Shown: one piece after another, positions 16,236 to 24,228 of the stretch | How the letters are laid out: every line of letters begins with the position of its first letter | Position numbering within the stretch: the stretch's first letter is position 1 | Origin: Bacteroidota bacterium | GTDB lineage: Bacteria > Bacteroidota > Bacteroidia > Flavobacteriales > Flavobacteriaceae | NCBI GenBank assembly: GCA_023390775.1 | Contig: JAEWCF010000068.1 | Location: 1-64,000 of the forward strand | Length of the DNA: 64,000 nucleotides | Direction of reading: 5' to 3' | The notes under the pieces: generated by a model | What the model saw: the letters and a program-made list of their open reading frames with translations, nothing else | Database searches by the model: none | What the model was told of the DNA's origin: nothing | Made by a program: the position numbers and the translations under genes

Positions 16236-19200
16236 GAAGGATCGTAAAGCCAAACACGTAAAAGCGATAATAGCTGGTCGACATCGACCGGTTTGGTAAT
16301 GTAGTCCGAAGCACCCGCACTGATGCACTTTTCACGGTCGCCCGTCATGGCCTTGGCCGTTACCGCAATCACCGGAAGGTTCCTGAACCTCGGCTGCTGG
16401 CGAATTTTTCCCGCCGCTTCGTACCCGTCCATGTTGGGCATCATCATATCCAGCAGGACGACATCGGTCTCAGGATGCTGGTCCAGCGCCTTGAGCGCCT
16501 CCTTGCCGTCAATGGCCGTGATGACGTTCATATTGAGCAGTTCAAGGGCCTTGGTGAGCGAATAGATGTTGCGGACGTCATCGTCAACAATGAGCACCGT
16601 CTTGCCGTTGAGCACGTTGTTGAGCATGTTCTGCTTGCGCGCCTGCTTATTCTTGCCGCCTTTCTTGTTCTCCTCCATGATGTGCAGGAAAAGGGAAACC
16701 TCGTCGAGCATCCGCTGGTAGGAGTGTGCCGTTTTCACGACAATCGAGTCGGCGTATTTCTTGATCCGCAATTCTTCCTGCATGGAAAGGCTTTTGCCCG
16801 TAAACACGATGACGGGCAGGTTTTCGAGCCCTTCCTTCTGGCGGACGTTTTCGAGGATTTCGTAAGCCTGCTTGTCGGGGATCCCCATGTCCAGGATCAC
16901 GCAATCCACGTGTTCCTTGCGCAATGCTTCGACGCCCGTGGAAACCTCGCTGCTGATCTCCGAATTGATGTTGTGCGATTCCAGGAAAGAAGAAAGGGCG
17001 CGGGCATGCTTTGGATTGTCCTCGATGATCAGCACCTTTTTCGATTCCTTGTTGATAATCTGCTCGATCCGGGCGAAAACTTCCGGAATCTGCTCAAACG
17101 CCGCCGGTTTGTCCAGGAAATTTACCGCTCCCTTGAGCAGGCTTTCCTGGCGAACCTTGTGCGATGACATGATGTGGACCGGGATGTGGCGCGTCTGCCT
17201 CGAGGACTTGAGTTCCTCCATGACTTCCCATCCGTTTTTGACCGGCAGCTCGATATCGAGTAGGATCCCGACCGGTTTGAAGGCCACCGCCAGATTATAG
17301 GCGTGATCGCCGCGGACGGTGGCCACCGCCTTGTAGCCCCGTTTCCGGGTGAAATCTACAAGCGATTTGGCAAAATTGACATCGTCCTCGACAATGAGCA
17401 TCACACGGTCGTTCTCGCCGATGATATCACGGTCATCGGGAACATCTTCCGGGATTGCGGGGTTCAGGTAGCGAACCGGTTCCGGCTCCTCCTGCAGCGA
17501 CACTTCGGGTTTTCGCGATTCGGTCACCGATCCCGGTCCGGCCACCGGAAGCGTCAGGGTGAAACTGCTTCCTTTGTTGACCGTACTGCTGAGCGAAATT
17601 TCGCCCCGAAGCAGTTTGGCCAGTTCCCGGCTGATCGAAAGGCCCAGTCCCGTTCCCCCGTATTTGCGTTTGGTGGAGCCGTCGGCCTGCTGGAAGGCCT
17701 CGAAAATCAGGAGTTGCTTGTCCGGCGGGATCCCGATGCCGGTATCGGTCACCGTAAAGTCCACTTTTTTGGCATCATCCGGATTTTTGGCGATTTCAAG
17801 CTTTACGCTGCCCGTCGAGGTAAATTTGATCGCATTCGAAATCAGGTTTTTCAATATCTGTTCGAGCCTCATCTTGTCGGTACGGATGATGTGCGGGGCA
17901 TTGTCGATCACCAATTCAAACCCTATCCCTTTCTCACGGGCCATCGGGGCGAACATCGGCTCCAGGCTTTCGGCAATGCCGGCGACGGTCAGGTCGGCGA
18001 GTTCGAGATCCATTTTGCCGGCCTCGATCTTTGAAAGGTCCAGGATCTCGTCGATCAGCCCAAGCAGTCCGTTGCCCGAACTCTGGATCACGCGGGCGAA
18101 TTCGGTTTGTTCTGCGGTGAGATTTTTATCGGTATTTTCGGCCAGGAGCCTGCTGAGCAACAGGATGCTGTTGAGCGGGGTCCGGAGTTCATGTGACATG
18201 TTTGCGAGGAATTCACTTTTGTAACGGGTGGTGAGTTCCAGGTCTTCGGATTTTTTCTGGATTTCCATGTTGCGTTCCTCGAGCAGGACGCTGCGTTCAG
18301 CGAGCTCCTCGTTGGTTTGCTGAAGTTCTTCCTGTTGGACCCGCAATTCTTCTTCCGATGCCTGCAATTTCTCGGTTTGAACCTCAAGTTCGGCATTGAT
18401 GCTCTCCAGTTCGCTGTGCTGTGCCGACAATTCCTCGGCCTGCGACTGTGTTTCCTCGAGAAGTTCCTGTACGCGCTGGCGGTTTTGGGCGGCGCGGAGG
18501 GAAATCAGGATATTGCCGGCGACGGACCGCAAGAACTCCTTGTCCAAGTTGTCGTAGGTGCGCGTCGTGGTCAATTCGATCACCCCGGCGACGCGATCAT
18601 CCAAGAGCGGTATCGCGATAACGTGCGATGGCCTGACTTCGCCCATGGCATAGGTGATGGAAATGTCATCGGGAGACGATCCCACAAGTTCCATCAATTC
18701 ATTTGACTTGGCCGCCTGTCCGCTCAGCCCGTGCCCAAGGGGGATTTGCATTCCTTTCGGCGGAACGTATCCGTAGCCCGCGACCGGTACCAGGACATCG
18801 CCCTCGATAAGGAAAATGGCGCCGGCCGAAGACCTGGTGTAATCGGCGACGAGCGCGATGACCGACGTGGCGAGTTCCCGCGGGGACTGTTCGCCGATCA
18901 TGACATCGTTCAATTTGGCTATGCCGCTCTGCAACCATTCCTTTTCGCTCAGTTGCCGGAAAGACTTGTCGAGCGATTCGGCCATCGAATTGAGCGAGAG
19001 GCCCACGCTGCCCAATGCATCGCGCTGGGTATCGTCCACACGTACCGTATAATTTCCCTGAGAGATTTCGCCAGCAATCGTGGAAATGGCCTGTATGCGC
19101 ATCCTGGTGCTTTCCTCGCTTTCCTCCAGCGCACGCTGCAACCTGCTTCGCACCCGGTAGTCGCGCAGGATCCTGTAGAAAAAGACCGCGCTTATGATGA

Positions 19201-19771
19201 GGGCCATTAAAGCCGCCACCACCACGAGAATGGCACTGAAGCGGCCCTGACGGTTGGATTCGGCGATCCTGTCGGCCAGCAATTGCTTTTCGTGGGCCTC
19301 GATCAGCAGGAACTGGGCGCGTTGCTTGTCAAGAAGGTATTTTCCGCGCTTGAGAACCGCGTGGTCCACGGTGATTCCCGCCGATTTTTCCTCTACCCGC
19401 TGCCGGAGGTATTCGTAATAACTGTCGATGACCAGGTCCAGTTTCTCGAGGTTGCGCAATTGTGCGATGTTCCCGATGCTGAACTGCCGGACACGGTTAA
19501 GCTTTTCCCTGACACGGGTATAGGAACCGTTATAGGCCTCGAGGAAATTCGGCTTGCCGGTGAGAAGATAGCCGCGGAGGCTGGTCTGGGCTTCGAGGGC
19601 CTCGGCACGCGCCTCATTGAGGTGAAAGATCATGTCCTGGGTCTGGTGCACCTGCGCGTTGCTCTCGAGCAGGTTCCGGATGCTCAGGAAGGACGCGGTT
19701 GAACTGACGATGAGGATCAGGAGTGAAATCCCCGAGGAAATGAAGAGGTTCCGTTTAAAGTTTCCGTTCAT
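16232..19771 (-). CDS. Hybrid sensor histidine kinase: CHASE3-like, HAMP, GAF, kinase, three receivers
   Basis: 1179 residues in the inner membrane. Order: TM1 (about 9-31), a periplasmic helical CHASE3-like domain (about 35-175), TM2 (about 180-203), HAMP (about 205-262), GAF (about 285-425), a long coiled coil rich in Glu/Gln (about 430-515), HisKA with H527 in MSHELRTPLNS, HATPase (N-box NLISNAIKF at 642-650, G1 DTGIG, G2 GGTGLGLS near 705), then three receivers with acceptors D839 (LLDIELP), D961 (VILDMGIP) and D1108 (LLDMMMP). The second receiver has degenerate surroundings and may be structural. The HAMP-plus-coiled-coil resembles the signalling part of chemoreceptors, which matters because CheR and CheB follow in the same operon. 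It lies two bases from the upstream kinase gene. Confidence 0.9.
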   Translation of the reverse strand: MNGNFKRNLFISSGISLLILIVSSTASFLSIRNLLESNAQVHQTQDMIFHLNEARAEALEAQTSLRGYLLTGKPNFLEAYNGSYTRVREKLNRVRQFSIGNIAQLRNLEKLDLVIDSYYEYLRQRVEEKSAGITVDHAVLKRGKYLLDKQRAQFLLIEAHEKQLLADRIAESNRQGRFSAILVVVAALMALIISAVFFYRILRDYRVRSRLQRALEESEESTRMRIQAISTIAGEISQGNYTVRVDDTQRDALGSVGLSLNSMAESLDKSFRQLSEKEWLQSGIAKLNDVMIGEQSPRELATSVIALVADYTRSSAGAIFLIEGDVLVPVAGYGYVPPKGMQIPLGHGLSGQAAKSNELMELVGSSPDDISITYAMGEVRPSHVIAIPLLDDRVAGVIELTTTRTYDNLDKEFLRSVAGNILISLRAAQNRQRVQELLEETQSQAEELSAQHSELESINAELEVQTEKLQASEEELRVQQEELQQTNEELAERSVLLEERNMEIQKKSEDLELTTRYKSEFLANMSHELRTPLNSILLLSRLLAENTDKNLTAEQTEFARVIQSSGNGLLGLIDEILDLSKIEAGKMDLELADLTVAGIAESLEPMFAPMAREKGIGFELVIDNAPHIIRTDKMRLEQILKNLISNAIKFTSTGSVKLEIAKNPDDAKKVDFTVTDTGIGIPPDKQLLIFEAFQQADGSTKRKYGGTGLGLSISRELAKLLRGEISLSSTVNKGSSFTLTLPVAGPGSVTESRKPEVSLQEEPEPVRYLNPAIPEDVPDDRDIIGENDRVMLIVEDDVNFAKSLVDFTRKRGYKAVATVRGDHAYNLAVAFKPVGILLDIELPVKNGWEVMEELKSSRQTRHIPVHIMSSHKVRQESLLKGAVNFLDKPAAFEQIPEVFARIEQIINKESKKVLIIEDNPKHARALSSFLESHNINSEISSEVSTGVEALRKEHVDCVILDMGIPDKQAYEILENVRQKEGLENLPVIVFTGKSLSMQEELRIKKYADSIVVKTAHSYQRMLDEVSLFLHIMEENKKGGKNKQARKQNMLNNVLNGKTVLIVDDDVRNIYSLTKALELLNMNVITAIDGKEALKALDQHPETDVVLLDMMMPNMDGYEAAGKIRQQPRFRNLPVIAVTAKAMTGDREKCISAGASDYITKPVDVDQLLSLLRVWLYDPS

Positions 19772-19773
19772 GC

Positions 19774-20988
19774 TTATGTGTTTTTGGCCCGGGGCAATAC
19801 CAGGATAAACTGGCTTCCCTCGCCCGGACGGCTGCGCGCGGTGATGAGGCCGCCGTGTTTTTCGACAATTTTTTTGGCGATGGCAAGGCCGATGCCCGTT
19901 CCTTCGTATTGTTCCCGGCCGTTGAGGCTCTGGAAGATGACAAAGATCTTCCCAAGGAAAGATTCGTCAAAACCGATACCGTTGTCGGTGACGGTGATTC
20001 TGCAGTAATCGCCATCCGGGGAGAGGCCCGAATCCGCGGATTTGACTGAAATGCATTCGGAAACCACCGAAATCTCAGGCGGGACTCCCTCGCGGGAAAA
20101 TTTCAGCGAATTGCCGATCAAATTCTGGAAAACCTGCCGCAATTGGCTTGGCACGCCGAATATTTCGGGCAGGTCCTCGTAACTGATGATCGCCTTTTTT
20201 TCTTCGATGATGTGGTCGAGGTCGACGAGTACCTCGCGTAGCACGCGGTTCAGGTCGGTGACCTCGTGGACGATTTCGGAAGACAACCTTGAATATTCCA
20301 GAAGGTCACTGATGAGCCTCGCCATGCGTTCCGCCGAATGGATCGTGCGGTCCATATAACCCAATGCGGTCTCATCGGTGAGGTAACGGTCGCGGATCAT
20401 CCGCGAGAATATCTCGATCTTGCGAAGGGGTTCCTTAAGGTCATGCGAAACGACCCAGGTAAATTGCTGGAGTTCGTGGTTCCGCAACTCGAGTTCCTCA
20501 TTTTTGCGGATAAGTTCGGCAGTGCGCTGCTGGACCTTTTCCTCGAGGCTGAGTTGTTCCTGCCTGCGGATTTCGATCTCTTTGGAAAGAAGGTCGCGGG
20601 TTGCCTTGAGTTCCGTGTGCTGGCGATGAAGTTTGAGGAATGTTTTTACCTTGAGGATAAGCAGGTCGGGATCGGCTGGCTTGACAATGTAGTCGACGCC
20701 GCCGCTTTCGTATCCGCGGGAAATAAATTTCTTTTCGATATTGACGGCGGAAAGAAAAATAACCGGGATGTCCCGCGTGCGGTTGCTTCCCGCAAGGGTT
20801 TCCACCACCTCGAAGCCGTCCATTCCCGGCATCTGCACATCCATGATGATAAGGGCGTAGTCATTTTTTAGGATCATCTTCAACGCTTCCTCGCCGGATT
20901 CGGCGGCCTCGGATTCCAGTGCGTGAAGGCTCAGGATTTTTTGGATGGGCAGGATATTTTCCCGTTTGTCGTCGACGATGAGGATCAT
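19774..20988 (-). CDS. Receiver-histidine kinase fusion
   Basis: 404 residues, cytoplasmic. Receiver domain (1-120) with acceptor D50 in IIMDVQMPGMDG, a coiled coil (about 125-175), HisKA with H182 in WVVSHDLKEPLRK, and HATPase (about 280-400) ending with GTGIGLAIAKK and SQFILVLPRA. An N-terminal receiver on a kinase usually means it is controlled by another kinase, fitting a phosphorelay with the hybrid kinase encoded next. The start overlaps the upstream receiver stop by one base (TAATG). Confidence 0.9.
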   Translation of the reverse strand: MILIVDDKRENILPIQKILSLHALESEAAESGEEALKMILKNDYALIIMDVQMPGMDGFEVVETLAGSNRTRDIPVIFLSAVNIEKKFISRGYESGGVDYIVKPADPDLLILKVKTFLKLHRQHTELKATRDLLSKEIEIRRQEQLSLEEKVQQRTAELIRKNEELELRNHELQQFTWVVSHDLKEPLRKIEIFSRMIRDRYLTDETALGYMDRTIHSAERMARLISDLLEYSRLSSEIVHEVTDLNRVLREVLVDLDHIIEEKKAIISYEDLPEIFGVPSQLRQVFQNLIGNSLKFSREGVPPEISVVSECISVKSADSGLSPDGDYCRITVTDNGIGFDESFLGKIFVIFQSLNGREQYEGTGIGLAIAKKIVEKHGGLITARSRPGEGSQFILVLPRAKNT

Positions 20989-21392
20989 TAATTGACGTCT
21001 TTTAACGGGAGACCGTTGCTGGTGATTAACTTGAGTTTCTCACAAAGTTTGGCGAAATCACTGGGTTTCTCAATGTAGGCGTTGGCCCCCAGCCTGAAAC
21101 ATTCTTCCTTGTAATAGCTGGAAGTGGAATACATGATGACCGGGATTTCGCGCAATGCGGGCATTTGCCGCAGTTCCTTCAGGCAGTTGATCCCGTTCAT
21201 GCGCGGCATGTTCACGTCCATGAAAATGACATCGGGAATCTTGCCCCTGGAAAGTTTATCGATGGCGTCCAGACCATCGACGGCGCTGTCGTATTGTATT
21301 TTCGGATCGGCGGATAGTAGTGCTTCTTCAAAGAGGAAACGATCGTCCGGATCGTCGTCGGTCAGAAGTACTGATTGGATTTTCTTGGTCAT
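20988..21392 (-). CDS. Single-domain response regulator (Rcp1-like)
   Basis: 134 residues from the ATG at 21392 (MTKKIQSVLLTDDDPDDRF). Receiver with acceptor D59 in VIFMDVNMPRMNG and Lys in YIEKPSDF. The DDDPDDRFLFEEAL start is typical of the small receivers that partner with phytochrome-like kinases in Bacteroidetes. The upstream in-frame ATG at 21470 lies in heptamer repeat sequence (translated as HNPKPITHNPKP) and is rejected. It is the first gene of the seven-gene operon, and a promoter (21427-21397) abuts the start. Confidence 0.88.
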   Translation of the reverse strand: MTKKIQSVLLTDDDPDDRFLFEEALLSADPKIQYDSAVDGLDAIDKLSRGKIPDVIFMDVNMPRMNGINCLKELRQMPALREIPVIMYSTSSYYKEECFRLGANAYIEKPSDFAKLCEKLKLITSNGLPLKDVN

Positions 21393-21396
21393 ATCC

Positions 21397-21427
21397 CAAA
21401 AGTAGAAAATTTTGGGGAGTGTGGCAA
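21397..21427 (-). promoter_or_regulatory. Promoter of the CheBR-kinase operon (TTG-N20-TACTTTTG)
   Basis: On the minus strand, TTG at 21427-21425 and TACTTTTG at 21404-21397 are separated by 20 bases. The -7 element ends four bases before the ATG at 21392, implying a very short or absent leader. The 7-bp repeat array begins immediately upstream. Confidence 0.6.
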
Positions 21428-21428
21428 G

Positions 21429-21498
21429 GGGTTTTGGGTTATGGGTTATGGGTTTTGGGTTGTGGGTCATGGGTTATGGGTCATCAGTTATTGGTCCT
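21429..21498. repeat. 7-bp tandem array, GGGTTAT type, 10 units
   Basis: Ten successive heptamers beginning GGGTTTT (21429), a period-filling GGGTTAT pair, GGGTTTT, GGGTTGT, GGGTCAT, GGGTTAT, GGGTCAT, then decaying (CAGTTAT, TGGTCCT). The period is strict at seven bases. It lies directly upstream of the operon promoter. Confidence 0.85.
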
Positions 21499-21543
21499 CA
21501 ATAATCTATTAGTGAACCACTATTCATCATACATTACTGATTT

Positions 21544-21641
21544 CTCATTACGCACTACTCACTACTCACTACTCACTACTCATTACACACTACCCATTGC
21601 TCAATACTCATTGCTCAAGACCCATTACCCTTAACCTATTT
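21544..21641. repeat. 7-bp tandem array, CTCACTA type, about 14 units
   Basis: About fourteen heptamers with strict seven-base period: CTCATTA, CGCACTA, CTCACTA three times, CTCATTA, CACACTA, CCCATTG, CTCAATA, CTCATTG, CTCAAGA, CCCATTA, CCCTTAA, CCTATTT. The unit is unlike that of the neighbouring GGGTTAT array. The array runs into the stop codon of the lipoprotein gene (TAG at 21638-21636). Confidence 0.88.
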
Positions 21642-22109
21642 TATCGGCGTCTGCCCGCTCGGCATCCTGGTCGTGTCGTGCTTGGTGTACATGTCGCCAT
21701 CGTGATTCTCGGCTGCGGTCCCATCCGGCGCGCTGTATCCCGTTTTGGAGTTCCGCGCTGCATTGGTCCGGTTCATTACCTGTACGGCCTTGGCCTTGTT
21801 GACTGCGGTCCCGTTTGTGCGGCCGTCAGAGCCGTCACCGGAAAAAGTGCCATTTTGGGATGTACTTCCGTTTGCTTTTTCGGTACCGTTACCCGTGCCA
21901 TTTTCTCCGCCCTGCACTCCGGAATCCCATGATGGCCTCTCCGGATCTTCGGCAGATACGCCCGGGTTAATGCCATCGGTAGTATTGACGTTGGCGGTAT
22001 CCTGTTCGATTCCTTCGGTTAGCGTTTGGGATTCGGTTCGGGTTTCCCTGCATCCGACGGCTACTCCGGCCGCCATCAGTGCGATTGCTGTGATATGTAT
22101 CGATTTCAT
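21636..22109 (-). CDS. Putative lipoprotein of unknown function, low complexity
   Basis: 157 residues. The N-terminus MKSIHITAIALMAAGVAVGC is a lipoprotein signal with the lipobox Cys at residue 20. The mature part is hydrophilic and disordered, rich in Gly, Asn, Thr, Ser and Asp (for example GGENGTGNGTEKANGS), with no domain I recognise. Its 3' end coincides with a 7-bp tandem repeat array. It is probably an outer-membrane-anchored or periplasmic protein; function unknown. Confidence 0.65.
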   Translation of the reverse strand: MKSIHITAIALMAAGVAVGCRETRTESQTLTEGIEQDTANVNTTDGINPGVSAEDPERPSWDSGVQGGENGTGNGTEKANGSTSQNGTFSGDGSDGRTNGTAVNKAKAVQVMNRTNAARNSKTGYSAPDGTAAENHDGDMYTKHDTTRMPSGQTPIK

Positions 22110-22279
22110 GATTTCGGCAATTTAGATGCATAAAATTACGATCGTCAATTTGCAATTCCTTTATATCATTGAAATCCACCTTTATACGATTTTATGTAGT
22201 GGAATCTCGTAAATTTTTGAGGGATTGCCGTAAGCCTCTGCCATCATGTGTTGCGTATTTTTATCGAAAATCAATTACC

Positions 22280-22525
22280 ATGGAAAATCACCACGAACAT
22301 CCTGACCATCACGATGAATTGCGCCGCTCCCAAAACGGAACGCAATGGGGAACCGAGAGAAACGCCAATGAAGATGCCGACGAAAGGCTGCATGATGCCG
22401 AGGACGAAGGGTTCCTGGCCAACGACAGCGACCCGGACGATGCCGAAGACTGGGGAGCGGTAGACCCGCAATCCGGAAGTTACGACCCCGATACGGATCC
22501 CAGCGGCCCGGGCAGCGCCGTCTAA
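22280..22525 (+). CDS. Small acidic disordered protein (MENHHEH type)
   Basis: 81 residues from the ATG at 22280, which I prefer over the longer frame from 22169 because the upstream part is AT-rich and not protein-like. The product is very acidic and lacks hydrophobic segments: a His-rich head (MENHHEHPDHHDE), then Asp/Glu-rich sequence with Asp-Pro repeats (DPDDAEDWGAVDPQSG). The start resembles that of the gene at 29898 (MENNHNG), suggesting a small family of disordered hydrophilic proteins. Function unknown; no cysteine or lipobox. Confidence 0.5.
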   Translation: MENHHEHPDHHDELRRSQNGTQWGTERNANEDADERLHDAEDEGFLANDSDPDDAEDWGAVDPQSGSYDPDTDPSGPGSAV

Positions 22526-22550
22526 AACATTTGGGTAAATTGGATTGAAG

Positions 22551-23006
22551 ATGAGATATCTTTTCATTTTTATTTTCAGTTTCGGTGCATTTGCCCAGGA
22601 AGGTAAAGCCGTCCGGCCCGTCGCCAAGCCTGATTGCCAATTGACCACGACCACCCAGCCGGCCCTGGAGAGTTGCACCTTTCGCCAGTACAGATTCACT
22701 AGCGAAGCCGGTCCATCGCTTCGGGGCTTTAAGGTGTCGCGAATGGAGAGCGGCAATTACATCCCGACGTCACTTGAATTGATTTTTAAGGACAAGGCCC
22801 ATGCGCTCCGTTTCTTCAACAACGGCCTGCGCAAAGAGCATGAGCGAAGAATCAAGGGCGGCGAACCGTGCCCTGAATTCAGCGAAGCGCAACTCACCGA
22901 CCTGGGAATCAGGTTTGAAGGCGAAAAGGCCGTCATTTCCTTCATTGGCGGAGGCTGCGGCCAATTCAAGGTTAGCCTCAGGGAGCTGGAACGCCTGCTC
23001 AAATAA
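22551..23006 (+). CDS. Small secreted protein of unknown function
   Basis: 151 residues from ATG 22551, starting with a signal peptide (MRYLFIFIFSFGAFAQ). The mature part has three Cys and begins with a basic/proline stretch. It contains the short hydrophobic strand EKAVISFIGGGCGQF near the C-terminus. I do not recognise the family. It is 25 bases downstream of the small acidic gene and convergent with the glycosyltransferase gene, which ends one base later. Confidence 0.6.
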   Translation: MRYLFIFIFSFGAFAQEGKAVRPVAKPDCQLTTTTQPALESCTFRQYRFTSEAGPSLRGFKVSRMESGNYIPTSLELIFKDKAHALRFFNNGLRKEHERRIKGGEPCPEFSEAQLTDLGIRFEGEKAVISFIGGGCGQFKVSLRELERLLK

Positions 23007-24083
23007 TCAGTTGGCCAGTTCGCGGGCAAGGGTCAGGCCGGTGAGCGTGACTTTCGGCCCGATGATCCGCGCGAGGTGCCTCATGATATCGTCGTTCCCG
23101 TGCAGGTTCATGTCCAATCCGACGCTTTGCCGGTTGTAGGGCGCGTATTTTTCCTTTCGGCTCATCTTGAAAAGCCCGATAGTGGAAGTTCCCGATGCCG
23201 ATGCAAGGTGCATGACTCCCGAGTCGGCACCGATAAAAGCCGCACAGTTTGCGAGGACGGCGCCCATTTCCCGAATGTTCCGGCTGTAGATTGACGGGAG
23301 TTTGTAGTTCAATGCCGACGCCCCGTGCGCCGGAAGCATTTCCATGAAGTTCACCGTTGGGAATTCCTTCTTCAAAACTGTCAACAGGTTCTGCCACCAC
23401 TGCGGCCCGAAGTCCTTGGGGCCCGTGGCGTAGGTGAAGAGGCAAACCACTGGAAACCGGTGCGGGACGATTTCGCGAAGTTTCCCCTTTCCATGCGCGA
23501 TCTCCTCTGGGTCGAGAAACAAGGTCAGTTCGGGAAGGCGGGCCTGTCGCGGCGACAAATGGGCCAGAGCCAGGTAGTCGCGTACCCGGAGCACCGGATT
23601 CTTGGCCATGTGAGCGGCATCGGGATAGGATTGTGCCAAATTCAATTGGCCGAAAAGTTTGGTCCTGCCCAAAGCAAATTTTGCCGAGAGCCTCCCGGAG
23701 GAAGAACCGGGATCGGCGTTGAAGACAAGATCGTATTGCCGCATTCGCACCCTGATCCAACCGTGCAGGTAAGATGCCAGTTGCCTGAAAGGCTTTTCGG
23801 GAAGCGCAATGATGCGGTCCACTTGATTAAAATTGGAGAATACCGACCGGGCGTGGTTGCCCTTGACAAAGAGATCGATCCTCGCGTCGGGAAAGGATTC
23901 CTGAAGTTCGCGAACAACGGGAGTGAGCAACAGCATGTTCCCCAGGCGGCCATTTGGCCTGCAAACCAATATGCGTTTGACCCTTGAAGGATCGGTAAGG
24001 CGGATGGATCCCTGGCCCAGTCCCGAAGTGATGGCGTGCATGATTCGCCGCCGCCATCGGTCTATCCCTTGAAACTTTCTCAT
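23007..24083 (-). CDS. Glycosyltransferase family 9 (heptosyltransferase-like)
   Basis: 358 residues from ATG 24083; 370 if the ATG at 24119 is used. It belongs to the ADP-heptose:LPS heptosyltransferase family (GT9, GT-B fold), which adds sugars to the lipopolysaccharide core or related glycans at the inner face of the cytoplasmic membrane. The N-terminal domain shows RILVCRPNGRLGNMLLLTPV, the GT9 acceptor-side loop. The C-terminal domain shows AAFIGADSGVMHLASASGT, the conserved donor-binding D-S-G-x-x-H motif. The donor sugar cannot be deduced. It is a single gene convergent with the secreted protein and divergent from porX. Confidence 0.85.
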   Translation of the reverse strand: MRKFQGIDRWRRRIMHAITSGLGQGSIRLTDPSRVKRILVCRPNGRLGNMLLLTPVVRELQESFPDARIDLFVKGNHARSVFSNFNQVDRIIALPEKPFRQLASYLHGWIRVRMRQYDLVFNADPGSSSGRLSAKFALGRTKLFGQLNLAQSYPDAAHMAKNPVLRVRDYLALAHLSPRQARLPELTLFLDPEEIAHGKGKLREIVPHRFPVVCLFTYATGPKDFGPQWWQNLLTVLKKEFPTVNFMEMLPAHGASALNYKLPSIYSRNIREMGAVLANCAAFIGADSGVMHLASASGTSTIGLFKMSRKEKYAPYNRQSVGLDMNLHGNDDIMRHLARIIGPKVTLTGLTLARELAN

Positions 24084-24228
24084 AAAACAGCCATGAAAAG
24101 CGCCGTAGGGATAACGCATCCGAAAATTAAAAAAAAATTATGGCGTGGACAACCGGGTTTGTCAATTATAAATTTGTTAAGAGTCGTGTCGGAACCAATT
24201 TGTTAAATTGCGTCCTCAAACAGCCAAG

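Noticed and set aside
16475..18034. Several 140-240 codon forward frames across the hybrid kinase gene
   Set aside because: The minus strand carries continuous CHASE3-HAMP-GAF-kinase-receiver domains through the whole stretch, so the forward frames are shadows.
21393..21470. Longer N-terminus (26 residues) for the first receiver gene
   Set aside because: The extension translates heptamer repeats (HNPKPITHNPKP), and a promoter lies directly before the shorter ATG.
21429..21641. Repeat blocks considered as a CRISPR array
   Set aside because: Units are 7 bp, contiguous and without spacers, and no cas genes are present; this is a simple tandem array.
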